The notes beneath the pieces are model-generated. The model was given only the letters and a program-made list of their open reading frames with translations. It searched no databases and was not told the origin of the DNA. Below, piece by piece: positions 1 through 6,934 of a stretch of DNA of 64,000 bases (its first letter is position 1; the number at the start of each line of letters is the position of its first letter). The position numbers and the translations under genes are program-made. This DNA is from Bacteroidia bacterium (GTDB taxonomy: Bacteria; Bacteroidota; Bacteroidia; J057). Location of the stretch: assembly GCA_030430575.1 (NCBI GenBank), contig JAUIKF010000011.1, forward strand, positions 1-64,000. Direction: 5' to 3'.

Positions 1-288
1 TATAAGCATGACCTTGGGTTTCTTTTGTTTTAACAATCGAAGTGTTACCCCAAATGTCATGCTTTTTCCTTTAAAATCCCACTATACTCCCTGAGTATCA
101 AGACCTTAGATAAAGAACTCACGTTAAGTAAGCGGGAATATTACAAAAAGAAAGATTGGAAAATCGATGAGGAAAACGACAAAGCATTTACTGACATTCA
201 GAAGCAAATTGATCTGTTAAAAGCTGCAAAAACTGCTTTTGCAGCAATTGCTAAGGAAAGTGAACAAACCTTAAGGCTGGCAAATATT

Positions 289-798
289 GTGTACAACGAA
301 TCAGGCATTTATAGATATGAAGCAAAAGTTGCTGTAGCCTATGCATACTTAAATCGAACAGGAGGGACTGTACGCCAACCTAAAAGTGCTGAAATTAGTC
401 ATTATGAAGTTTTAAAAGATCGATGGGATAATTATAACAATGACAGTAAATTGACATTTATCAAGTGGTTTCCAGATTGTGTAAAAGCTGCCAAGCAAAG
501 GTTAAGTGACACAAAACCTGCTGATAATGACCCAACTAAGGGGGCTACTCATTGGGCAAGTCCGATGGGACTTGATAAATACGATCCTAAAAGTGAGGAA
601 CATGAGGAAAAATTAAAGAAATTTTATAAAAGGACCATCGGAAAACATACAGTGTATTATCCTAAATGGGGAAGGGATCCAAAATCTAAAGAAGCTGAAG
701 CGCTTAAAGAGAAAAGTAGTTACACAAAAGATTATAATGAATTTACCGCTAAAGATGTCCCGAAAGAAGAGTTTCTATTTTATACAGGAGTAAAATAA
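289..798 (+). CDS. SleB-like cell-wall hydrolase, 5' end unclear (possibly truncated or frameshifted)
   Basis: The frame is open from 34 to 798, but the only conventional start in it is GTG at 289, which falls inside what looks like the conserved domain (LANIVYNESGIYRYEAKVAV). The helix upstream (about 100-285, rich in K, E and A) appears to belong to the same protein. Frame +2 is open from 2 to 91 and then stops, so a frameshift near 85-95 could join the two parts. The motifs VYNESG, AVAYAYLNR, GATHWASP and the ending EFLFYTGVK resemble hydrolase_2 (SleB-type) proteins, in which the Glu after VYN is catalytic. Such proteins cut peptidoglycan and also occur beside contractile injection systems. 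No neighbouring gene confirms this. The family call is from motif memory and is tentative. Confidence 0.45.
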   Translation: MYNESGIYRYEAKVAVAYAYLNRTGGTVRQPKSAEISHYEVLKDRWDNYNNDSKLTFIKWFPDCVKAAKQRLSDTKPADNDPTKGATHWASPMGLDKYDPKSEEHEEKLKKFYKRTIGKHTVYYPKWGRDPKSKEAEALKEKSSYTKDYNEFTAKDVPKEEFLFYTGVK

Positions 799-991
799 AA
801 GGCCCGTTACAAACTAGTTTGAATCATCCATTTAAGCAGTAATGTGGTCCCTAATAATTTGCTTTTCCCAAAAATTCCTTGCATCTTCGACATGCAAGGT
901 AGCTGTCGCTACCGGCGGCTGGAAAGTAGCCCACGGAATTGACCAAAGGCGAAGCCAGTTGTGAAGTTTCATCTAAAGAAAGGAGGTACAG

Positions 992-1051
992 ATGTCTTGT
1001 TCCAATTGCAATCTCATCAATTTCATCACCATTAATGCCTATCGGAGGTAA
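992..1051 (+). CDS. 19-residue mini-ORF with an unusually strong Shine-Dalgarno site
   Basis: ATG at 992 opens MSCSNCNLINFITINAYRR and stops at 1049-1051. Its ribosome site AGAAAGGAGGT (977-987) is complementary over 11 bases to the usual 16S 3' end, with GGAGG five bases before the ATG. Bacteroidota genes rarely use such sites because the anti-SD is masked on the ribosome; this gene stands out against every other gene in the window. A second GGAGG overlaps the end of the ORF (1044-1048). The SCSNC start could bind metal or form a disulfide. I do not recognise the peptide. It may be a leader peptide, a small toxin or chance. Confidence 0.35.
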   Translation: MSCSNCNLINFITINAYRR

Positions 1052-1141
1052 TAATCGGTCTTGATTTCTCTTATCTTCGTTAGCTATAGGTGAATCACTG
1101 CCGTCAGGCAGACATGAAATTGACAGTTAACAAAGGAATAT

Positions 1142-1174
1142 AGCTGATGCCGTAGCTGGCATCAGCTTTTTTTT
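1142..1174 (+). terminator. Intrinsic terminator ending the 890-1174 unit
   Basis: A perfect 10-bp stem (AGCTGATGCC at 1142-1151, GGCATCAGCT at 1158-1167) with a six-base loop is followed directly by a T run at 1167-1174. It separates the mini-ORF region from the riboswitch promoter. Confidence 0.85.
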
Positions 1175-1190
1175 ATGTCTATTTTTCTCG

Positions 1191-1198
1191 TACCTTCG
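1191..1198 (+). promoter_or_regulatory. -7 box of the riboswitch promoter
   Basis: TACCTTCG matches the Bacteroidota -7 consensus TAnnTTTG with one change. It ends four bases before the 5' strand of riboswitch helix P1 (1203), as expected if transcription starts at the aptamer. The -33 region falls in the T run of the upstream terminator and is not a clear TTTG. Confidence 0.6.
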
Positions 1199-1202
1199 CC
1201 CC

Positions 1203-1406
1203 GTCTTGGGTGCTGGACTTCCCATTCGGGAAGGAAAGTGAAAAGGGAAACAGGTGAAAATCCTGTACTGTTCCCGCAGCTGTAAGCACCGTTTCAAGAT
1301 TATTGATTGATTCAATAATCTCCTCTGCCTGCGATCCTCAAACCACTGAGTCTGTGACTCGGGAAGGTCCGCAGCGCTGATGCAAGTCAGAAGACCTGCC
1401 CAAGAC
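1203..1406 (+). promoter_or_regulatory. Cobalamin (adenosylcobalamin-class) riboswitch
   Basis: All main parts of the aptamer are readable. P1 is GTCTTG (1203-1208) with CAAGAC (1401-1406). The core has GGGAAACAGGTGAAAATCC (about 1245-1263), the motif CCCGCAGCTGTAAGC (about 1273-1288), and a B12-box-like segment with GCAAGTCAGAAGACCTGCC (about 1382-1400). The stem near 1298-1322 (AAGATTATTG and its partner) is a peripheral helix. It lies about 190 bases before the propeller gene at 1600. Short hairpins in the intervening leader (for example GACTAC/GTAGTC near 1478-1492) could form the expression platform. Family knowledge says such switches turn genes down when corrinoid is plentiful; this predicts that the gene at 1600 serves corrinoid uptake or use. 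Confidence 0.93.
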
Positions 1407-1599
1407 AGGATAGTCTTTCTTTCGGTGAAAAGGGAAGGCTGAGATAAAGTTGAATTTCAACCATTTTTTGGATGGAGACTACTAGGTAGTCCTCACGTTC
1501 GTTTTTGATTACGAATGGACATTATTTGTTCATTCCCTTCTTCGGTTATGCCTACAGAAAGAATTTTCAATTTTTATATCTCTTTTATCACTTTTTATC

Positions 1600-3147
1600 A
1601 TGAAACACAACTACCTACTAATCAGCCTATTACTTCCTCTTATCTGCTTCATATTTGCCCCAAGCCTTTCAGCCCAAATCACTTCCGAGCGCCTTGTCAT
1701 TGGCAATGGAGGGCAGTTTGGCAATCCTTTGGAAAATGCCCATGTCATCTTCTATGACCTTGAGGGAGACAGTATTCAATCGGTCGACACCATCCAAACC
1801 CAGTCTGTTCAAGATCTGCTAATTGAGGGGGCTTATGCTTATGTAGCAGCCCAAGACTCCATCGTGAAGTACTTTATCCCCACGGGCGAACGTGTGGCGG
1901 CAACGGCATTTGGCCTGCCTAGTACGGTGAAGCTTGCCATTTACGACAGCCTGTTGCTGGTGGGCAATTGGTATGGAGCTACTGATGGCAATTTGCGGTT
2001 GTTTCATAAGGAGACCTTGGCATTTGAGGATGCTATCCTTGGAATTACGAAGGGGGCAACTGACTTTCTCATCAGAGGCGACTCTGCTTATGTGGTGCAG
2101 AATTATCCTACGGCTGCCTTTACTGACTCAGCGGGCTATTTGGCAGTGGTCGATTTGAAAAATCGCATGTGGGTCAGGGATATTACTTTTGCAAATAATG
2201 ATGAGGAACTTGGCAGAATCTTAGTCTATGATAACCTTCTTTATGGATTCAATTCTAGTTCAGAGACGGTTACTACCTATGATTTTCAAAATGGGGCTTC
2301 CAATACCGTTGATGCTAATGTCAACCTACAGCTATTTCCAAATGGTCAGCAGTTCTTTTTAAGGGGAGATTCTCTCTATTTGCCCTATGACAATCGCCTC
2401 AATATCTGGTGGATGAATACGAATTCACACTTGACAAGTCAAATAGATACTGCAGAAATAGTGGCGATGGTATACGACTCAGTTAACAACCATATTTATC
2501 TTACCCAAACAGACTTTTTCTCTTATACACAAGGCACTAGATGGGATGGCAATACCTTGCAAAAAACAGGTACATTTCCTGTTGGGAGTTCTCCACAAGC
2601 GATAGGTATCGCCTATAACAACCCTCCCACAGCCATCGACGACTATTCTTTTGCTACAGCCAATATCCCCTTAATGGTGGATGTGACTGCAAATGATATT
2701 GACCCTGAAAATGACCCTTTGACGGTGAAAATCGTCACGCAACCTGGAACGGGTATGGCTTCTGTGGTTGGTAATCAGATTCTCTACCTTAGTCCGATTG
2801 CAGGTATTGGTGACTGGATGGAGTATTCTGCTACCGATCCTTGGGGAAAGACGGACACCGCATATTTATATTTTGGAAGCTTTGAATCCATCGACCCAGC
2901 CCTATTCGGCGAAGTAAAATTGTTCCCCAATCCCGCAGAAGATATGATGAAATTAGAATTGGAAAAAATGCCTACTCATCCCATCCATCTCTCCATCCTT
3001 GACCTTCAAGGAAGAGAGGTATACCAGCAAAAAGTATTTGGCACCAATTCGCTTCAACTTCCTGTCAGTCAGCTCAGTAGCGGCAGTTACCTCTTGCGAT
3101 TGAGCAATCAGGAAGGCAGTGGGACGATCAGGTTTGTCGTGAAATAA
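1600..3147 (+). CDS. T9SS-exported beta-propeller protein under cobalamin riboswitch control (BtuG-like candidate)
   Basis: The 515-residue product has a signal peptide (1-25, ending SLSAQ), a repetitive beta-propeller-like region (about 26-340, with short blades such as AYVAAQDSIVKYF), an Ig/cadherin-like module (about 343-425, starting NNPPTAIDDYSFATANIP) and a T9SS type A sorting domain (about 440-515, with LFPNPAED and SSGSYLLRLSNQ). The T9SS would place it on the cell surface or outside. It is the first gene after a cobalamin riboswitch. In Bacteroides, BtuG, a seven-bladed surface lipoprotein, captures corrinoid for BtuB; by analogy this may be a T9SS-anchored corrinoid-binding protein. 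That role is inference from the riboswitch and fold. No btuB-type receptor lies in the window. Confidence 0.8.
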   Translation: MKHNYLLISLLLPLICFIFAPSLSAQITSERLVIGNGGQFGNPLENAHVIFYDLEGDSIQSVDTIQTQSVQDLLIEGAYAYVAAQDSIVKYFIPTGERVAATAFGLPSTVKLAIYDSLLLVGNWYGATDGNLRLFHKETLAFEDAILGITKGATDFLIRGDSAYVVQNYPTAAFTDSAGYLAVVDLKNRMWVRDITFANNDEELGRILVYDNLLYGFNSSSETVTTYDFQNGASNTVDANVNLQLFPNGQQFFLRGDSLYLPYDNRLNIWWMNTNSHLTSQIDTAEIVAMVYDSVNNHIYLTQTDFFSYTQGTRWDGNTLQKTGTFPVGSSPQAIGIAYNNPPTAIDDYSFATANIPLMVDVTANDIDPENDPLTVKIVTQPGTGMASVVGNQILYLSPIAGIGDWMEYSATDPWGKTDTAYLYFGSFESIDPALFGEVKLFPNPAEDMMKLELEKMPTHPIHLSILDLQGREVYQQKVFGTNSLQLPVSQLSSGSYLLRLSNQEGSGTIRFVVK

Positions 3148-3176
3148 TGGTGATTTATTTTCTTTTGATTATTAAA

Positions 3177-3247
3177 CCATATAAGAAATATAAGGGCATT
3201 TAAGTAAGAGAAAAACACACTTATATGTTCTTATATGCCTTATATGG
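3177..3247. repeat. Imperfect inverted repeat of the CCATATAAG family
   Basis: The left arm at 3177-3204 begins CCATATAAG and the right arm at 3220-3247 ends CTTATATGG. The right arm, read on the minus strand, matches a third copy at 14427-14455 at nearly every position. It lies between the stop at 3147 and the start at 3292 and could act as a 3' hairpin. Confidence 0.55.
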
Positions 3248-3291
3248 TTCCTCTTATCCTCTTCCATGAGAATAAAGCATAACCCAATAGC

Positions 3292-4782
3292 ATGCGCCTT
3301 TTAATTCTTTTTAGCCTTATTTCCCTCCTCCCCTTTCCCTGCGCCTTCGCCAACAACCTCCAACTCGCCCAACCAAGGCTCTTGAACCAGACTTCCTTGG
3401 CCGTCACCATCTCCTGGGACAATAGCTGGCTATTGGCAAGTAATCAACCCCCAGCCAACCACGACGCTGTCTGGTTATTTCTAAAGTACCAAACATCCCA
3501 AGGCGATTGGAAGCATGTGGACCTGAGTACTTTGGATGGAGATTTTGGGGTAATGGGAAATGTATTGGAAATCAAGGCGGTAAGTGATGGGAAAGGGATA
3601 TTTGTAAAAAGGGCAATGATGGGCGCTGGAACTATATCACCTACTGTGATTCAACTGGCGTTTGCCACTCCCCTCCCCCCTTCCTTCCAAGACCTCAAGG
3701 TCTTTGGCATCGAGATGGTTCACATCCCAGAAGGGCCGTTTTGGCTGGGGGATAGCGCCCAGTTCAATCATTTCCGAAAAGGTGACAGCGCGGGACCCTT
3801 CCCCGTTACTTCAACGCTACAGATTCCTGTAGGCACTGCGTCTGGGACGCTCTACAATGGTGGCGATGCGCCGCCAGCGGCAGATATCCCTGCCGCTTAC
3901 CCCAATGGCTACGACGGGTTCTACCTCATGAAATACGAACTCGGCCAGGCCCAATACGTCGATTTTCTCAATTGCCTCACTTATCCCCAACAAGCTGCCC
4001 ATACGGTCAAATCTCCCGACTCTCCAGTCGGTACCTATGTGCTCGCCAACCTCTCCACCAATCCCCAGCGCAACGGCATTGTGATCGCCCAGTCAGGCAT
4101 AGCTGGCATGCGTCCTGCCCGATTTGCCTGTGACGCATCAGGTGATGGGAGGCATTCTCGTCCAGACGATGGCCAAACGCGCGCCTGTAACTTCCTGAAC
4201 TGGCAAGACCTGCTGGCCTATCTGGACTGGGCCGCCCTACGGCCCATCACCGAACTGGAGTTCGAGAAGGCATGCCGAGGCCCTGAATACCCTGTCCCCC
4301 GCGGCTTCGCCTGGGGCACAGCTAGCGTCATCGACGCCAATACCATCGTTCAAGACGGTACCGAGAACGAAGGTGTCACTGAGACCGCCACAGCCACGGC
4401 GGGCCTCGCAAGCCACGGCTACAGTGGGCTGGATGGGCCGCTAAGAGCTGGTTTTGGGGGGCATGCTACAAGCAATCGCTTGCAAATCGGCGGAAGTTAT
4501 TATGGGGTTCTGGAACTGAGTGGAAATGTCTGGGAACTCTGCGTGAATGTGACCTTGGAGGGTCTTAATTATGATGGAAAACTGGGAGACGGAACGTTGG
4601 ATATCACTGGCCAAGCGGATGTGGCCAATTGGCCAATATCTGCGGGCGTTGGCCACCGTGGAGGCGCCCTGTTCAGTGGGATTGTGGGGGAATTTCGGGA
4701 CCTGGCCATCTCAGATCGGTTCTATGCGGAACTGCATCCTGGTCTGCGTCGTCATACGACGGGTGGACGGGGGGGGCGGTGA
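3292..4782 (+). CDS. Exported SUMF1/FGE-fold (EgtB/PvdO-like) protein
   Basis: The 496-residue product has a signal peptide (1-20), an N-terminal beta domain (about 21-135) and a formylglycine-generating-enzyme-like domain from about 140 (GIEMVHIPEGPFWLGD) to the end, with typical segments YDGFYLMKYELGQAQYVDFLN, RPITELEFEKACRG, YYGVLELSGNVWELCVNV and the closing GGRGGR. The end has no Cys pair of the kind that does catalysis in true FGE, so it is more likely a structural or binding relative. There is no T9SS tail. It follows the propeller gene by 144 bases on the same strand; whether it shares the riboswitch transcript depends on the hairpin at 3177-3247. Confidence 0.82.
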   Translation: MRLLILFSLISLLPFPCAFANNLQLAQPRLLNQTSLAVTISWDNSWLLASNQPPANHDAVWLFLKYQTSQGDWKHVDLSTLDGDFGVMGNVLEIKAVSDGKGIFVKRAMMGAGTISPTVIQLAFATPLPPSFQDLKVFGIEMVHIPEGPFWLGDSAQFNHFRKGDSAGPFPVTSTLQIPVGTASGTLYNGGDAPPAADIPAAYPNGYDGFYLMKYELGQAQYVDFLNCLTYPQQAAHTVKSPDSPVGTYVLANLSTNPQRNGIVIAQSGIAGMRPARFACDASGDGRHSRPDDGQTRACNFLNWQDLLAYLDWAALRPITELEFEKACRGPEYPVPRGFAWGTASVIDANTIVQDGTENEGVTETATATAGLASHGYSGLDGPLRAGFGGHATSNRLQIGGSYYGVLELSGNVWELCVNVTLEGLNYDGKLGDGTLDITGQADVANWPISAGVGHRGGALFSGIVGEFRDLAISDRFYAELHPGLRRHTTGGRGGR

Positions 4783-4846
4783 ATTGTGGAAAAGTTCAAT
4801 CGCAAAATCAAGCTCAAATTCAGCGGGAAGTCTCTTCCTAGGCCAT

Positions 4847-4894
4847 AAAAAAACAGTGCAAAAGTCGTCACTCTCGTGACTCACTTTCACACTG
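4847..4894 (-). terminator. Intrinsic terminator of tRNA-Leu
   Basis: On the minus strand the tRNA is followed by an interrupted stem: outer CAGTG/CACTG (4854-4858 with 4890-4894), middle AAAGT/ACTTT, inner GTCAC/GTGAC around a GAGA loop. A run of seven U follows (4847-4853). The layout is typical of a strong intrinsic terminator. Confidence 0.75.
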
Positions 4895-4900
4895 CTTATG

Positions 4901-4984
4901 TACCCAGGGTCGGGCTCGAACCGACACGAGTGTTACCTCATTGGTGTTTGAGACCAACGCGTCTACCAATTCCGCCACCTGGGC
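4901..4984 (-). tRNA. tRNA-Leu (anticodon CAA)
   Basis: Read on the minus strand it starts GCCCAGGTGGCGGAATTGG. The anticodon stem TTGGT/ACCAA encloses the loop CTCAAAC, giving anticodon CAA (decodes UUG). A long variable arm, the T arm with GGTTCGAGCC and the acceptor 3' strand CCTGGGT complete the class II tRNA. The bases after the discriminator are CAT, so the CCA end is not encoded. It stands alone with its own terminator. Confidence 0.95.
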
Positions 4985-5312
4985 AAAGACCTTTGCAGGA
5001 AAGGTCAGGCTGTTTGGGCGTAAGCTGTCGACCGTTCTGCAAATGGAAGGGCAAAGCTAACGAGCCACTTTCTTTTTACCAAGAAAAAATCGAAGAATCG
5101 TGAACAAAAAGCGAAGCTTTTTGGAGGGGGTACATCCCCCATCGCAAGGAAGAAGTGTGAGGTTGAGCGTGAGAGTGAAGATGAAGATGCCTTTTAGTCT
5201 CAAAGCGAGTCTTCGAGCGATCTCGCAAAGAGGAGCGCAGCGACGAACGGTCTCGCAGTGAGCGACAGCGAACGATCCCGCAGCGAAGGCGAGTCTTCGA
5301 GCCTGAGCGGTC
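4985..5312. other. Gap with degenerate GAGCGA/CTCGC repeats, no gene seen
   Basis: Between the tRNA and nadC there is no convincing reading frame. From about 5190 the sequence is built of short degenerate units such as TCTTCGAGCGATCTCGC, GAACGGTCTCGCAG and GAACGATCCCGCAG, and GAGTCTTCGAGC occurs twice. It looks like a decayed repeat tract; the tRNA promoter should lie just beyond 4985. Confidence 0.5.
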
Positions 5313-6173
5313 TCACCCGCCCAACATCACTTTCAAGCTAATATCCATGCTTTCATAGGAATGCGTCAACGCTCCCATAGAGACAAAGTCGACGCCTGTC
5401 AAGCCCACCTCTCTCACCGTCTGGAGGTTGATCCCTCCAGAAGCTTCTGTGGGGCAACGCCCGTTGATCAGCGCAACGGCTTGACGGAGGACGTCAGGTG
5501 ACATATTGTCGAGGAGGATGCGGTCTGCACCGCCGTTGTCGAGGACAGCTTGCACTTCCTGGATAGATCGCGTTTCGATTTCAATTTGGAGATCGAGTTT
5601 CCGGGCGGCGAGGTATTTGCGGGCCGCAGTAAGGGCAGGCCCTATGCCGCCAGCCACATCAATGTGGTTGTCCTTGATCAGGATCATATCATAGAGCCCA
5701 AATCGGTGATTGACGCCTCCTCCAATGAATACAGCCCATTTCTCTAGGTGACGCACCAAGGGAGTCGTCTTGCGCGTATCCAGGACGCGGCAACCAGTAC
5801 CTTCTAGCAATTGGGTGACCCGATGAGCCATCGTGGCAATACCGCTCATGCGTTGCATGACATTGAGCAGGAGTCGCTCTGCTTGCAGGATGTCTCGGGC
5901 TTCGCCTGAGACATAGAATGCAATGTCGCCTTCTTTTACTTCGGAGCCGTCTTTCAAGAGGCTCTCTATCATCAAATTGGGATTCACAGCCGCCAATACG
6001 CGGTAGGCAAAGGCTACACCAGCCAAAATGCCCGGAGACTTGACCAGGCACTGTGCTCTGGCCTGGGTCCCAGCTGGGATGGTGGATAGGCTCGTGTGAT
6101 CGCCTTCTCCAATATCCTCCCATAGGGCATCGCGAATGATTCGCTCTGTTTCAGGGTGATTCAGAAAGTTCAT
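5313..6173 (-). CDS. nadC: Nicotinate-nucleotide diphosphorylase (carboxylating)
   Basis: The 286-residue enzyme joins quinolinate and PRPP to nicotinate mononucleotide with loss of CO2, the third step of de novo NAD synthesis. Family marks are ALWEDIGEGDHTSLSTIP near the N terminus, RMSGIATMAHRVTQL, VLDTRKTTPLVRHLEKWAV with its basic substrate-binding residues, GGGVNHRFGLYDMILIKDNH, DRILLDNMSP and EASGGINLQTVREVGLTGVD. I start at 6173 (MNFLNHPETERI) because the longer frame to 6224 adds an uncharacteristic extension. It lies 94 bases downstream of the DUF4783 gene on the same strand; this pairing is common in Bacteroidota. nadE at 30102 performs the last NAD step. Confidence 0.95.
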   Translation of the reverse strand: MNFLNHPETERIIRDALWEDIGEGDHTSLSTIPAGTQARAQCLVKSPGILAGVAFAYRVLAAVNPNLMIESLLKDGSEVKEGDIAFYVSGEARDILQAERLLLNVMQRMSGIATMAHRVTQLLEGTGCRVLDTRKTTPLVRHLEKWAVFIGGGVNHRFGLYDMILIKDNHIDVAGGIGPALTAARKYLAARKLDLQIEIETRSIQEVQAVLDNGGADRILLDNMSPDVLRQAVALINGRCPTEASGGINLQTVREVGLTGVDFVSMGALTHSYESMDISLKVMLGG

Positions 6174-6267
6174 CTGGCAAATGTAATAAAGAAAAAAGCG
6201 ATCCCTAAAAAGGGATCGCCCCACTCCAATAAATAATCCAGTTTTGCTCCTAAAATCTTAAAAAAAA

Positions 6268-6675
6268 TTAATTTTCTTTCTCAAATTTAATCTGATCGAT
6301 CACATAACCGTCTTGATCTAGTTTCAGATAAAGATCTACTTCAAAGGTACCTTCTGGGCTGCGATAAGTCGCCAGTGCATAGATGGTATTTTCAGTCTGA
6401 CCTTCGTGGGTAAAGCTAAAAGCTGCGGGAGGATATGTATTGAGAAAATCCTTCATCACATATTTAGCTTGATTTTTGGCGTACTCTTTACTTTGACCTT
6501 GTAGGGTAATCTCTACTCGATCGTTGAAAAAAGTGGACAGCTTTTCAGCGTCGTGGTCTACAATACACTCTCCAATACGATTTAAAACTAACTCATTATT
6601 AGATTGTGCAATAACACTTTGACAAATAGTGGCAAGAGCAGTGGAAAGAATGAGAACTATTATACCTAACCTCAT
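6268..6675 (-). CDS. Exported DUF4783 protein (NTF2-like)
   Basis: The 135-residue protein has a signal peptide (1-23, ending SVIAQ). The rest matches the small DUF4783 pattern: ECIVDHDAEKLSTFFNDRVEI, GQSKEYAKNQAKYVMKDFL and DLYLKLDQDGYVIDQIKFEKE. These are alpha-plus-beta cup folds, probably exported to the periplasm. The function of the family is unknown. It is the upstream partner of nadC. Confidence 0.8.
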   Translation of the reverse strand: MRLGIIVLILSTALATICQSVIAQSNNELVLNRIGECIVDHDAEKLSTFFNDRVEITLQGQSKEYAKNQAKYVMKDFLNTYPPAAFSFTHEGQTENTIYALATYRSPEGTFEVDLYLKLDQDGYVIDQIKFEKEN

Positions 6676-6898
6676 GTGCTACACAAACATTGATTTTTTA
6701 TTAAATTCTTACAATCATATCGGCTAAAACCATGCCAGAAACAATACGAAGGTAAAAATCCATGATTTGGTAATAAATTTATTACGATTATTCGTCTAAA
6801 AGAACTCCAAAGGGGGATTTTTGCGATATTATGCAATATTTTTTGAATGGACTGTACAGTTTTGATGCGCTGGATTTATACACTTGTACCTTCATCGA

Positions 6899-6930
6899 TT
6901 GATAAATTGACGCATTTTCTGCTACTTTTG
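6899..6930 (+). promoter_or_regulatory. gpmI promoter (TTG - 21 bp - TACTTTTG)
   Basis: TACTTTTG at 6923-6930 is a perfect TAnnTTTG -7 box, with TTG at 6899-6901. The box ends only four bases before the gpmI ATG at 6935, so transcription should start at or next to the start codon. Confidence 0.6.
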
Positions 6931-6934
6931 CGCT

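Larger units (their letters stand above)
890..1174 (+). ncRNA. Putative small structured transcript upstream of the cobalamin riboswitch
   Basis: This gap has no long reading frame but looks like a transcription unit. It has consecutive hairpins (GGTAGC/GCTACC near 899-914, GGCT/AGCC near 918-932, CTGCC/GGCAG near 1100-1113), an extreme Shine-Dalgarno site at 977-987 and an intrinsic terminator at 1142-1174. A weak TAnnTTTG-like box (CATCTTCG, about 882-889) would place a start near 890. I do not recognise a known RNA family. The 5' boundary is a guess; the terminator is the firm part. It could be a leader or regulatory RNA, or the mRNA of the mini-ORF at 992. Confidence 0.3.

Noticed and set aside
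1515-1757. 80-codon frame just before the propeller gene
   Set aside because: It overlaps the propeller signal peptide in another frame and has no protein-like character.
4571-4879. Frames at the end of the FGE-like gene
   Set aside because: Shadows of the coding frame; the true product ends with the family-typical GGRGGR at 4782.
5689-6123. 144-codon minus-strand frame inside nadC
   Set aside because: Out-of-frame shadow of nadC, which has all its family motifs.
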